Positions 1-10,474 of a stretch of 64,000 nt of DNA are shown here, in pieces. The notes under the pieces are model-generated. The model was given only the letters and a program-made list of their open reading frames with translations, was not told the origin of the DNA and did not search any database. This DNA comes from Chaetoderma sp. LZ-2023a (Eukaryota > Mollusca > Caudofoveata > Chaetodermatida > Chaetodermatidae): positions 31,113,337 through 31,177,336 of the forward strand of contig CM067367.1 of assembly GCA_034401795.1 (NCBI GenBank). Direction: 5' to 3'. Positions within the stretch are counted from its first letter, which is position 1. Each line of letters begins with the position of its first letter. Both the position numbers and the translations under genes were made by a program.

Positions 1-1129
1 TAAATCACATGATTTTTAAGACGTAATTTATTCACGTGAGCTAGTGTTAAAAATAGAAATATAAGCTGTTAAATCTCTAAGTCGTCTTCCACGGCCGCAT
101 ATTTGAGGATAGCACGAGGCGACACTAGCGTAGATACCGTTGTCGATGTGGTAACTACTCAGATACGATGTGCCACTGGTTTCCGTTGTCCGTAATTTTG
201 CGGTTACCAATAAAGTGACACCTATTCCACCCCACCCACACTCTCAACTACCCCACCCCATACTAACATAACTATACTAACCAAACTACCATCTAATCTA
301 TTCTATTCTTCTATCTACTAACAAATAATACCAGCTGATAAATTTACAATGTCAAAATTATAATAGTCGTCAACGGAAATGCCGACAGAATAGATGGTTA
401 GATATGTGACTGAGGAAGCTTTAGAGTCAAAGGCACTGTGCCGTGGATGCACTGAGTGGCCCAGTCTTTTGTGATGACCCATAGGTCGAAAGGCCTATAT
501 GGTTAGGTTGACACAAGTAGGCATAGCGCCTGAAAAATGTGGTGAATCGACGATCACTAATTTAAGTTAGATTAGGCCCGAATCACGTGCGTCGCGAATA
601 ATGGTGATCTCACCACACCGAACTTCCTTTCTTCATTTTATATGGAGCAGTCATCCCCTATCCCTCCCCTGTTTAGACTCTTGGATTTAGGGTCGTTGGT
701 GTCACGAAAAAGAAAACCGCTTAGAAACAAAATTTCAACAACAAAAATTCAGCCCAATGAAGACATTAATACCGTTTTGAACCTGGCGTGAATGGGACCT
801 GTTTAACAGGGACCCGAACTATACGCCAACCAAATCAATCAATCATCATCTATGTCATCTATGTAGTGTGCACTCGACAATAACCAACCGATAGCCACAC
901 GGCGCGACTACTAGGTGATAGGTAGTGATAGATGTGGCGTCATGTCGTTGTCGCGTCGCCCTTGCATGCGCCGTGATTTAGTTGGCCAGACACTGCCACC
1001 CGTCAATGTACTTTCAAAATATTCAACTTAAAATTCCATACATTATTATTTATTCTTCGGTGCCCGTCTTCCATGTGGAAAGTGTTAAATATACTTATGT
1101 CATGTTTATTTCAAAGTTAAATCGCAAGG
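1..1129. other. upstream region of the dipeptidase gene, no gene recognised
   Basis: No convincing ORF, RNA gene or known repeat was recognised. The stretch lies directly upstream of the start codon of the dipeptidase gene, so it should contain its promoter and 5' UTR, but no clear TATA box or initiator could be assigned by eye. An in-frame TAA at 1118-1120 lies just before the ATG. Confidence 0.4.
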
Positions 1130-1197
1130 ATGTCCGATGATGAGAAATATCGTGCACTGGCTGTGAAGGTCCTCAAAAACTATCCATTGATTGACGG
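1130..1197 (+). CDS. DPEP: dipeptidase exon 1 (start codon, N terminus)
   Basis: The 68-nt first coding exon encodes 22 residues plus two bases, ending in LIDG, and is followed by the donor gtatgt at 1198. The ATG has A at -3, and an in-frame TAA lies four codons upstream (1118-1120), which supports this start. The N terminus (MSDDEKYRAL) is charged and lacks a signal peptide. The split Gly codon (GG|A) joins exon 2 to make the family motif DGHNDLP. Confidence 0.88.
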
Positions 1198-1224
1198 GTA
1201 TGTATTGCTATGCATTATTGAAAT

Positions 1225-1590
1225 TGCCCATGGTAAAAAGACTACGTTTATACAATGCAACCTGCGTATCATTGATGCTGTATAACTGAACCGGCTGGGC
1301 AGCTCCAAAGGCAGCTCTAGGCAAACTTGACGCCTGCCACCTCAAACACCTACGCACCATCACTGGACACGGATGGCCAGACATCATAATTTCCAACGAT
1401 GCACTATTCAAGATGTGTAATACATCGCCGCTGTCTGTAATAGTCGCCCAGCAAAGATGGTCCATGTTTGGCCATGTGCTAAGGATGCCAGAAGAAACAC
1501 CAGCACAGAGCCTTGGAATTCGCACTACTCGGAGCCAGCTAATACATAGCCAGGAGCGGACGTCATTGCGTAAATCTGCTAATGTTTTTC
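1225..1590 (+). pseudogene. LINE reverse transcriptase C-terminal remnant (RTE/CR1-like)
   Basis: Conceptual translation across frames gives the typical C-terminal tail of LINE ORF2 proteins: a LRTITGH-like stretch, then QQRWSMFGHVLRM near 1449-1487, then a proline/arginine-rich end. Stops and frame changes break it, and no catalytic RT core is present, so it is a 5'-truncated dead copy. It lies in intron 1 of the dipeptidase gene. A related copy lies at 34105-34480. Confidence 0.6.
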
Positions 1591-1649
1591 ACTCCAGAAT
1601 TTGCCAGTATCGTGATAGACGTTAGAAAAAAACCCCAGTATCGCTCATT

Positions 1650-1925
1650 AGCCCCTCGTGTGTCAACAGCGCCTCAAAATTTTAGAAGACTATTTTTACC
1701 ACTGAATTTTTTTCGCCGGATTGACCATTAAAGTGGTAATAGTAAAGAAAAATTTTCAAAAAAGTTTTTACTTAGCCGGTGTCTATCTGCAGGCCGAGAG
1801 AAGAGTATTTTTGAAAATTTACGACTAGAATGACTGGCTCGGTACTCTCGGCCTTTCAAATAGCTACGTCTGAAGACCACTGCAAAGTTGTTTTTGGTAA
1901 GTTTGACCATTAAAGGGTTAAGTTG
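1650..1925. repeat. degenerate hairpin repeat (family H)
   Basis: The stretch contains diverged versions of the family H arms: 'gaagagtatttttgaaaat', an AATGACTGGCTCGG centre and the flanking 'ccattaaagggttaa'. The clean copies are at 3630-3962. Arm pairing is poor here, suggesting an old copy. Confidence 0.4.
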
Positions 1926-1929
1926 ACAC

Positions 1930-2760
1930 AAAAGGGGTCAAACAATGCTGTTACGAGCATCATTGATTGACATTTTCAAATTTTTGTTTGCGATAGTCGG
2001 AATAAGAATGGATGATACCAGTTCAGGGATCCAGATAAGAGTATCCGGATAAGATTCCGGATCTGTTAGTATCTCTGAAACCTCTGGTCCGATTTGACCC
2101 AAATTTTAACACGGGAAATGGTGCATCCATACACTACAATTTCACAACTTTGGGCGTAGTCAAGGGAAATCCGAATAACATAAGGAAAGGTCATAAAACC
2201 ATGACAAAACATTTTCCAGCGGGACCCAATTGGGAGGTGATGCTCTGGAATCTCTTGTTATTAGAGTGTGACAAATTAATCCCGTGAACCGGAAAGGCCG
2301 AATATGTCCACTGGTAACGGTGCGTACAAATAGACATTTCCAATCTTAAATTGTGCTTAAACTGTGCTGGATCGTCGGTATTGGTCTTGAAAATGTCTAT
2401 TTGTACGCCAATGGAAATCTAATTTTGAAAATTTACCATTGGTTTAACTGTATCATACCTAGGGTAAAATTTCAAAATTAGCTTTCTCTTGGCTTGCAAA
2501 TAAACATTTCGGATCCTAAACAAACTCAGGTCGTCATTATCGTTGAAAGGGTTAATATCATACTTACAAATATTTACACGGCGTTTACAAATTTTATTTT
2601 TAACTGGCTACCATATTCAATAAAACGTATATTTTTATTGTTTAATCCGACATGTTCGTGCTGTTATTTCTAATCCAGTAAAAGTTACGGGCACCTGTGC
2701 ATTCAATCCCCATGCTCTATTCCAGGAAAAGCGTTGTTGAATTACCACAGCCCACAGTCC
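1930..2760. other. intron 1 sequence, nothing recognised
   Basis: AT-rich intronic sequence with no ORF or repeat I can name. It contains short stretches resembling decayed family H sequence ('attttgaaaatttaccat' near 2420) but no clear boundaries. Confidence 0.3.
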
Positions 2761-2766
2761 TCGAAA

Positions 2767-2842
2767 TGTATTCCGGGGTGTATTCCGGTGTATTCCAATG
2801 TATTCCAGAATATTCCGGAATATTCCGGTGTATTCCGGTGTT
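2767..2842. repeat. short tandem repeat, ~10-bp unit (GTATTCCGGT)
   Basis: About seven or eight imperfect copies of a decamer built on TATTCCGG run head to tail (gtattccggt, gtattccaat, gaatattccg and so on). It is a minisatellite in intron 1. Confidence 0.8.
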
Positions 2843-2977
2843 TAGTGTAACGCATGTTACAATACAAGTACGGGTTCAATACGCGCCCAGGAACCTGCAT
2901 TATCAGTGGATTTTCTAGATTGTAACAAATTAAGCCTTTGTACCAGAATTAAAACCTTACAGGTAATATATGTTCTG

Positions 2978-3067
2978 CTGAATATTTTGAAACTAATTTG
3001 CCTAGGAGCTGTTGCTGCCTCTGCCAGCAACAAGTTCCTGCCAAATTAGTTTCAAAATATTCAACAG
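2978..3067. repeat. palindromic core of repeat family P
   Basis: An imperfect inverted repeat: the left arm starts CTGAATATTTTGAAACTAAT and the right arm ends ATTAGTTTCAAAATATTCAA, with a GCTGTTGCTGCC / CCAGCAACAAG centre. This is the palindromic core that recurs more than twenty times in the window. Confidence 0.85.
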
Positions 3068-3129
3068 TTTACGCTTGTAGATATTTTGCTCTTAAGATTC
3101 TGGGATTTCGTTGATAAAACGGTTAATGC

Positions 3130-3500
3130 ACTAGTGGCTATGGAAAAATCAAGTTTTAGTTATGCCTCACCCATCTTTAGCTAAGCCCTACCCATACCTC
3201 GCCAGTGTTGGGAGCGATCGATCTCTGAAATCTATGACTATCAATTTCTAGACAACCGTACAGGTAAACTGTTGAATATTATGGAAATATAGTTTCAAAT
3301 TATTCGCCAGTATGTTTATTAAATAGTAAAGACATACAATTCGTACAACACCGCTTAGTGCTTTATCAATTAACCGTTTGTGATTAACTTAACTACGTAA
3401 TTCATGACGTAATTGATCATGACGTCATCATACACGTCAGCTAGCGAGTTTGACGTCATATGATTAACAGAGGAACCGGAATCATCCATTGGTTTGACCC
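3130..3500 (+). repeat. family P repeat, one full-length-like copy
   Basis: The order is: AGTTTTAGTTATGCC... (decayed GCCCCGCCCA motif), GCGATCGATC, a shortened palindromic core (3270-3308), TTTATTAAATAGTAAAGACA, CAATTCGTACAAC, then several GACGTCAT motifs. This order defines the family in other copies. Confidence 0.75.
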
Positions 3501-3629
3501 TTCCCCAGTCTTCCAACTTTTCGTGCATCTTGGTTCCCTTAGCCTATATCTATAACATCTATGTTCTTCAATAGACAGTCTTAACAATTTAACACTCATG
3601 TCAGCCAAAAATGGCCTCAGCAGGGATCT

Positions 3630-3772
3630 GGAGAAACGCCCATTTGCAGACCAAGAGAAGACTTATTTGAAAATTTTCCACTGGAATGACTGGGTAGATA
3701 ACCGAGCCAGTCATTCCAGTGGCAAATTTTCAAAAATAGTCTCCTCTTGGTCTGCAAATGGACATTTTTATG
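3630..3772. repeat. hairpin repeat, family H copy
   Basis: A near-perfect foldback. The left arm has TTTGCAGACCAAGAGAAGAC and CCACTGGAATGACTGG; the right arm has the complements CCAGTCATTCCAGTGG and GTCTGCAAATGGACAT. The short loop is near 3694. No ORF function is implied; translations across it are by-products of the palindrome. Confidence 0.85.
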
Positions 3773-3816
3773 AGGAAATTGAAATTTTTTGGAACAAATT
3801 GGAAGGGGGGGGGGTC

Positions 3817-3962
3817 TTGAGAAACGCCCATTTGCAGACCAAGAGCAGACTATTTTTGAAAATTTACCACTGGAATGACTGGCTAGATAACCGAGCCAGT
3901 CATTCCAGTGGTAAATTTTCAAAAATAGTCTTCTCTTGGTCTGCAAATGGACATTTTATATG
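3817..3962. repeat. hairpin repeat, second adjacent family H copy
   Basis: The same foldback as at 3630-3772, in tandem with it, with arms meeting around 'ggctagataaccgagcc' and a G9-10 run at 3806-3815 between the copies. It ends in TGCAAATGGACATTTTATAT and is followed by 'ttaaagggttaa', the usual flank of this family. Confidence 0.85.
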
Positions 3963-4082
3963 AGAAAATCGAAATTTTGTTGAACATATTCGCAGGTTAA
4001 AGGGTTAACCAATCCATATGTGAGAAATTATATAGAAGGTCAAGGGCGTGAACCAATCTTCTGTGTGTTTTATCAATTTCAG

Positions 4083-4224
4083 ACACAATGACCTGCCAGA
4101 ACAACTCTACAATTACAGCCAGAGTCGGTTGGAGGGAATTGACTTGCACCAGGATATGCGCTCGAAGTATGATGTTTCCCATACCGATATTCCTCGACTT
4201 CGTAAAGGAATGCTTGGAGCGCAG
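4083..4224 (+). CDS. DPEP: dipeptidase exon 2 (HND metal-binding motif)
   Basis: 142 nt after acceptor ttatcaatttcag, ending at donor gtaaat. The first base completes the Gly of DGHNDLP; H24 and D26 are two zinc ligands. The exon covers residues 23-70, ends RLRKGMLGAQ and closes in phase 0. The order HND...DIPRLRKG..GAQ is typical of M19 dipeptidases. Confidence 0.95.
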
Positions 4225-4269
4225 GTAAATATCAACCCTTTCAACCATAGAATTCCAAAATCATAATAT

Positions 4270-4325
4270 CAAGAACACACACACACGCACGTACACACGC
4301 ACATACGCACGCACGCACGCACATT
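4270..4325. repeat. (AC)n / ACGCAC simple repeat
   Basis: An imperfect dinucleotide repeat (acacac, acgcac, acatacgcacgc) lies 45 bases after the exon 2 donor. Confidence 0.85.
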
Positions 4326-4646
4326 GCAGGAATATATTGTTGCATTAGGCTATCCATAGGAATAGCTCCCAATTCGCATCAGATTTATGTTGTTTAACAT
4401 AATATTTACGAAAATTTATGGATTTATGAATTTATGGATTTTCTGGTGTTTTGGGACAAGACTTAAATTAGTACACACTAATATGTCTACCGCTGGCAAT
4501 CGATGTAACTGTCGGTGATATACAACTATCTTTGGCCATTGAAGGATCCATGGATGGAACTTTTCAGAATCCATCAAATGCCATGGCTGGCCCTTCAACA
4601 CTGTGGAGACTGAATTCACGGCTTTTCAAAAGCCATAAGGTTTAAA

Positions 4647-5085
4647 ACAAACAAACAAATAAACAACTAAGCGAACAAGCAAGCAAACAACAAACAAACA
4701 AACAAACAAACAAACAAACAAACAAACAAACAAACAAACAAACAAACAAACAAACAAATCAACCCGCCAACAAACAAACAGAGAAACAAACAAACAAGCA
4801 CAAAAACACAAGCTAATAAACCAACCAACCAACCAACCAACAAACAAACAAACAAACAAACAAACAAACAAACAAACAAACAAACAAATCAACCCGCCAA
4901 CAAACAAACAGAGAAACAAACAAACAAGCACAAAAACACAAGCTAATAAACCAACCAACCAACAAACAAACAAACAAACAAACAAATAAACAAACAAACA
5001 AACAAACAAACAAACAAACAAACAAACAAACAAACAATCAAAGAAACAAACAAACAAACAAAACAATCAAACAAACATCTACGCT
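4647..5085. repeat. (AAAC)n microsatellite with higher-order duplication
   Basis: A long (AAAC)n tract, read as TTTG on the minus strand, explains the Phe-Val-Cys-Leu translations there. An 80-bp interruption that starts 'aatcaacccgcc' and ends 'aagctaataaaccaacc' occurs twice, at 4757 and 4886, 129 bp apart. The tract has therefore expanded by segmental duplication as well as slippage. Confidence 0.9.
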
Positions 5086-5263
5086 TATGATATTGCTCAC
5101 ATGTTGTGTCGAGAGGCTATGAATAGCTAATGGATGGACATCATCATTATGATTGTCACCTTCGACGTCATTGTCATTGTCGTTTATCAATCAAATATGG
5201 GCATTGTTTACTCCTCATTATACGAGAAATCATTTGTATTATTGCACATATTTTGCATTCCAG

Positions 5264-5396
5264 TTCTGGGTAGCGTATACAGATGTTATAACTCAGTATA
5301 AGGATGCCTTGAGAATTACCTTGCAACAGATTGACCTTATTAAGCGCATGGTCAAACAATATCCAGACACATTCCAATTTACTACGACACCACAAG
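5264..5396 (+). CDS. DPEP: dipeptidase exon 3
   Basis: 133 nt from acceptor tgcattccag to donor gtaata. It encodes residues 71-114 plus one base, starting FWVAYTD and ending PDTFQFTTTPQ. The family usually has (A)QFW..Y at this point, followed by an amphipathic helix with QIDLIKRM and a conserved YP.TF. Phase 1 at the end matches exon 4. Confidence 0.95.
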
Positions 5397-5423
5397 GTAA
5401 TAATTATCTTATATACAGGATTG

Positions 5424-5578
<155 letters not shown>

Positions 5579-5599
5579 GAGCGACCAGGTTGTCATGAT

Positions 5600-6580
5600 T
5601 CTTTGTCCGGAAATGGGTAAAAATCATAAATTTAATCTTTCCTTGTCTATTGCAAATTACGAAGACATATGATTTAACAGATGTATTCATAGACACTAAA
5701 TATGTTAAATAGGTCCACTTGAACAGGGTCGAAAGTGCACTATATAGAACGAAAATTTGTAACAGATTTCTTCGGTTTGCATATTGCATGAATTAATGAA
5801 TATTAAGTTCGCTAATTGTTACAGTTTGCAGATTTAACAACACGTTTTGCAATGTTTTCTCTTTTGAACAGGGTGCAGGTAAGATTGTCCACTATGATAT
5901 GATATCAAACCAGTGACGATGTAAATCTTCAAACCGGTTTAAACCGTATATCGGTTTTGTGGGGTGGGTGTCAAGAATGTGTGGGTACAATTATTGTATG
6001 TCATATTTCGAAAAACGTGTAGCAAATATACATGTGTTTTCGTGAACAGTTGACCCAAAATACACGCTCCTTTTGGTTTCTTTATAAGCATCATCAATAG
6101 GTTGGGTAGGCCTATATAACCTTCATCACTGATTACGCCAGTAATATTTGCTAAATAAATGCTTACTGACTAACAATAATATGTATTCCATTTATATTCA
6201 ATTATCTCTAATGTATGTGTGTAGTAGGGTTCAATCATCGGGTTTATTGTTTGTTTATTCATTGCGCTTGGATCAACAAGATATATACCTTAGCCACCTA
6301 AATAATCTGACATTATATTTTTTAATGTTTGGTGAATACTGTTGCAGCAACAATTTTCAATCAACTAGCCTTATTTTAAAATTCTGATGACATACACTCG
6401 TGATCTTAACTTGAAAGACATGTCTAAGTATGGGGTGTGTTACTTCGCTTTGTTGTAATAACTCCCGCGTACAGAAATAAAACAACAATAAATAGGTTTG
6501 TTTTGTAACTTCATTGCGACAATTTAAGATCATTCACGATGCGGTCTATCTGTTTAGACTAGCTGCTGGTTTCAACAGGC
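5600..6580. other. intron 3 sequence, nothing recognised
   Basis: AT-rich single-copy-looking sequence. Short ORFs have no recognisable domain and I see no repeat boundary. Confidence 0.3.
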
Positions 6581-6584
6581 TAAG

Positions 6585-6745
6585 GCCGTGTTCTCGCTGA
6601 AGAGTTAATTGGAAATAATGCCACCACTTAGTATGGCGTTACTATGGTACCGGGTTTTGTAGGACTGGTGGTTGGTCGGTGGTTCTTATAGGGGATTAGC
6701 TAGCCACCGTTACCGCGTACCGACCCTGGATCTTCATTCTCGCGG
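6585..6745. repeat. short foldback repeat (GTGTTCTCGCTGAAGAGTTAATT type)
   Basis: The segment starting GCCGTGTTCTCGCTGAAGAG is related in reverse complement to 30474-30555 (GTGTTCTCACTAGAG ... CTCCAGTGAGAATAC). A distant inverted partner (attctcgcggagac) sits at 6736. It looks like a small MITE-like family with two visible copies. Confidence 0.5.
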
Positions 6746-6749
6746 AGAC

Positions 6750-7290
6750 TGATGGAATGGATGACACAATCCTGTATTCTATTGATTATTCGTTTACTGA
6801 ACTTTCTTTATTCTATTGTTTATTCTACATATAATTCCAATTCTGGCCACGTGCCGCTTACCTATTCTAAACCTATTCTAATTAACTATAATCGATTCCT
6901 AAGAGAGAAGTATTTAATTTAAGTGGTTCACTATGCCCGTCCATTCGTCTTGGTGTGTCCATCCGTCCGTCCATGTCCATCATGTGTACAAGGATTAAAG
7001 AACAAAATAATTGTATACGCAATTATGTTATGTTAATATGCTATGTTATGTTACTATTAGGTTATGTTGAATGGCCAATAGAAAATCAGTCATTTACAAG
7101 TTTGTAGATATTATCGAGAAGCATCGAGTGCCATTGATCATCGTGCAAGTAACTAGCTACTCAAAGTTTGGCTAAACAAAAATTTTAATATGTTGATGAA
7201 AAAAATCCGTATATTTGATAAAATGTCCGGAAATCCGGAAGCCTGTTAAAAGTCCACACTTTCCTGATAAATCCGGAGGGATGGTCGCCC
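6750..7290. other. intron 3 sequence, nothing recognised
   Basis: No gene or clear repeat is seen apart from short local runs such as ATGTTATGTTA near 7022-7060. Confidence 0.3.
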
Positions 7291-7299
7291 TGTACTGAT

Positions 7300-7303
7300 G
7301 CTG

Positions 7304-7351
<48 letters not shown>

Positions 7352-7352
7352 G

Positions 7353-7439
<87 letters not shown>

Positions 7440-7452
7440 CACCACCACCACC

Positions 7453-7510
<58 letters not shown>
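7300..7510. repeat. (CTA)n array with central (CAC)n block
   Basis: About 65 trinucleotide units: mostly ACT, with a clean block of ACC units at about 7430-7464. It ends about 95 bases before the exon 4 acceptor. The homopolymeric translations here are not genes. Confidence 0.95.
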
Positions 7511-7604
7511 AGTAAAAGAAAGGGAAGAAGGTAGAAGAAGAAATTAACATCATCAGAGTATATAGATTTATGTACTAAATAAATTAGCTTATATTTAATT
7601 TTAG

Positions 7605-7755
7605 GTATTCTAGATGCTTTTAAAGATGGAAAAATCGCTAGCCTGATTGGCGTTGAAGGAGGTCATTCTATAGACAACAATCTAGGAGTCCTCCGTATGT
7701 TCTATGAGCTTGGTGTGAGATATATGACATTGACCCACAATGCGAATACACCATG
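7605..7755 (+). CDS. DPEP: dipeptidase exon 4 (EGGH active-site signature)
   Basis: 151 nt from acceptor taattttag to donor gtaaga, residues 115-165. It contains the renal-dipeptidase signature: EGGH with the bridging Glu (E132), then [13 protein letters not shown] and NANTPW. The Trp codon is split TG|G and completed by exon 5. This is the most diagnostic exon of the gene. Confidence 0.97.
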
Positions 7756-7899
7756 GTAAGACGACATGGGAGGGATAACATTGATAGGTAATTGATGGAC
7801 CCAGTTTTTAGACACAAGTCTAGCATACTCAGATCCAATTGATGAATCCAATCTGTTGATCAAGTATATAGCATCATAATCATTTACCTCATATGGGGG

Positions 7900-8140
7900 T
7901 TGACTTCACCATCAACTACTTGATGAATGTCCGTCAGGGACTTTTAAAAGTCGTAAGTTGTACGAAGTGTATATCTTTGCTAAATTTAGTAAACATTCTG
8001 TTGAATTTTTTAAAACATTAATGTTGCAGCAACACCACCCAGTCAATTTACTTTTAAAATGTTCAACAGCTGTATAGTTTTATGGAAATTAGGATTCATG
8101 GAGTTCAGGGACCAATCGATCCCAGAATGCTTGCAAGGTA
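7900..8140 (-). repeat. family P repeat, decayed copy
   Basis: In reverse order it has 'gttgtacgaagtgtatatctt', ATTTAGTAAACATTCTGTTGAA, a reduced core with GCAGCAACACCACCCAGTC, TTCAACAGCTGTATAGTTTT and CCAATCGATCCC. Confidence 0.65.
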
Positions 8141-8177
8141 GCTTGATGGGTTTCATTAACCAATGGTAGTCACTGCT

Positions 8178-8425
8178 AATAAATATTCTGTTGAATATTT
8201 TGAAACTAATTTGACTTGGACCTTTTGCTACCAGAGCATCATTCCCCAGTCAAATTTGGTTAAAAATGCAACACATTTCTTGTATATCAACCGTGAAATT
8301 TTATGTTGTGTGAATACAGATTTCATAGTTTAAAATAGATTCAAACACAGGGCGGATCTTAGCTACAAATGGGCGTGGAATACCTAGAAATGGGTGGGCA
8401 TATGTAGAAATGGATAAGTCTGTTG
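8178..8425 (-). repeat. family P repeat, second decayed copy with terminal motif repeats
   Basis: The core half TAAATATTCTGTTGAATATT...ACTAATTTGACTTGG is followed at 8350-8410 by two or three copies of the GGGCG-TAGCTAGAAATG type terminal motif (atgggcgtggaatacctaga, atgggtgggcatatgtagaa). Confidence 0.55.
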
Positions 8426-8564
8426 TATTACACATCTCTAGAATGTATGACAGCACTTTACTAGTTGGATATGGTTAAATATCACCGCACGTGGAATCTT
8501 TCATGGTTATTAGTCCCCTACTGGTAAAACTTGGAGGGACTATAGGTGTGCACGCCGTCTGTAC

Positions 8565-8632
8565 ATCTGTCTGTTCGTCTGTCTGTCCTTCTGTCTGTCC
8601 GTTCGTCTGTCCGTATGTCCGTCTGTCACAGT
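8565..8632. repeat. (TCTG)n-like simple repeat
   Basis: Imperfect TCTG/TCCG/TTCG tetranucleotides ('gtctgttcgtctgtctgtcc'). It sits at the start of the satellite described next. Confidence 0.8.
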
Positions 8633-8639
8633 TGGTTTT

Positions 8640-10440
8640 TCGCAGTTTCCTTCGCAGTCCTTCAAGGTATTCAACTGAGAATTTGTGCATTGCTTTGTTA
8701 TGAGAAGTTACAGAATAAGTTCGAGTTTCAGGCGTATGCATTAATTTTTGATGGAGTTAAGTCCCCTTTTGTGTTAAGAAATACAAAAATATCAGCTTCC
8801 CGCACTTTTTTCGCACTCCTTCAATATATTTAAGGGGAAATCGGTACATCGCTTTAGTATAAGGGGTTACAGAACAAGTTCGAGTTGCAGACATTTTCGT
8901 CAATTTTTAATGGGGTTATGCCCCCTTTCGGCTTATGAAATACAAAAAATATTAGTTCCCACACTTTTTTCGCAGTCTTTCAAGACATTCTACTGAGATC
9001 GCTATAGCTATATTGCTTTGCTATGATAAGATGCAGACAAAGTTCGAATTTCAGACATATGCATTAATTTTCGATGGAGTTATGGCCCCCCTTTCAACTT
9101 AAGAAATACGAAAAATATCAGCTTTCCTCACTTTTTTTCACACTTCTTCAAGATATTTAAGGAAGAATCGGTACATCGCTTTAGTATAAGGGGTTACAGA
9201 ACAAGTTCGAGTTGCAGACATTTTCGTCAATTTTTAATGGGGTTATGCCCCCTTTCGGCTTATGAAATACAAAAAATATTAGTTTCCGCACTTTTTTCGC
9301 AGTCTTTCAAGATATTCTACTGAGATCGCTATAGCTATATTGCTTTGCTATGATAAGGTGCAGACCAAGTTCGAATTTCAGACATATGCATTAATTTTCG
9401 ATGGAGTTATGGCCCCCTTTCAACTTAAGAAATACGAAAAATATCAGCTTTCCTCACTTTTTTTCACACTTCTTCAAGATATTTAAGGAAGAATCGGTAC
9501 ATCGCTTTAGTATAAGGGGTAACAGAGCAAGTTTGAGTTTCAGACATTTAGGTTAATTTTTCCTGAAGTTATTCAAGATATTCAACTGAGAATTGGTACG
9601 TTGCTTTGTTATGAGAAATTACAGAGCAAGATCGAGGTTCAGGAGTTTGCGTAAATTTTTGGTGGGATTACGCCCCCTTTCGACATGAAATACAAAGAAT
9701 ATTCGTTTTCCACATTTTTTCGCACTCCTTCACGAGATTCAACTGAGAATTGGTAGCTTGCTTTATTATAGTGAGTTACAGAGCAAGTTCGAGTGTCAGA
9801 CATTTTCATCAATTTTCCATGCCCCCTGTCAACTTATGAAATACAAAAAATATTAGTTTTCCAGGCTATTTTTAGAAGTCTTTCAAGATATTCAACTGAG
9901 AATTGTTGCATTGCTTGGTTATGAGAAATTACAGAGCAAGTGCGAGTTTCAGGAGTTTGCATCAATTTTGATGGAGGTACGTCCCCTTTCGACTTATGAA
10001 ATACGAAAACTATCAATTTTTCGCACTGTTTTTCATACTCCTTCAAGCGATTCAAATGAGAATTGGTAGGTTGCTTTATTATAGGGCGTTATAGAGTAGG
10101 TTTTTGATTTCAGACATTTTCGTCAATTTTACCGCTTTCCACTTATGAAATACAAAAATAATAGTTTTCCACATTTTTTGCAGCCCTTCAAGATATTTAA
10201 CTGAGAATTAGTACATTGCTTTGTTATGATAAATTACAGAGTAAGTTCGAGTTTCAGGTGTTTACCTCAATTTCTGATGGAGTTATGTTCCCTTTCGACT
10301 TATGAAATACAAACATATCAACTTTCAAGACTTTTTCCTTCTCCTTCACCATATATAACTGAGACTTGGTTTATTGCTATGTTATGAGAAGTTACAGATC
10401 AAGTTCGCGTTTCAGCTGATTCTGTCAATTTTAATGGAGT
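8640..10440. repeat. satellite: ~12 tandem monomers of ~160 bp with a ~326-bp dimer period
   Basis: Each monomer carries CTTCAAGATATT(C/T)AACTGAGAATTGG, then a GCTTTGTTATGAG-like or GCTTTAGTATAAGG-like stretch, GAGTTTCAGAC, ATTTTCGTCAATTTT, GGGGTTATGCCCCCTTT and TTATGAAATACAAAAA. The GCTTTAGTATAAGG variant recurs at 8851, 9178 and 9504, about 326 bp apart. The alternate monomers have GCTATAGCTATATTGC, so this part is a dimeric higher-order repeat. No coding function is visible. Confidence 0.85.
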
Positions 10441-10474
10441 TTTTGACTGTCAATCTCTACAGACTTATGTCACC

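Noticed and set aside
3598..3963. Overlapping + and - ORFs of 121 and 109 residues with near-identical sequence
   Set aside because: Both strands give the same peptide because the DNA is a palindrome (family H); not a gene.
4626..5066. 146-residue Phe/Val/Cys/Leu-rich 'membrane protein'
   Set aside because: It is the TTTG reading of an (AAAC)n repeat; hydrophobicity here is a by-product of the repeat.
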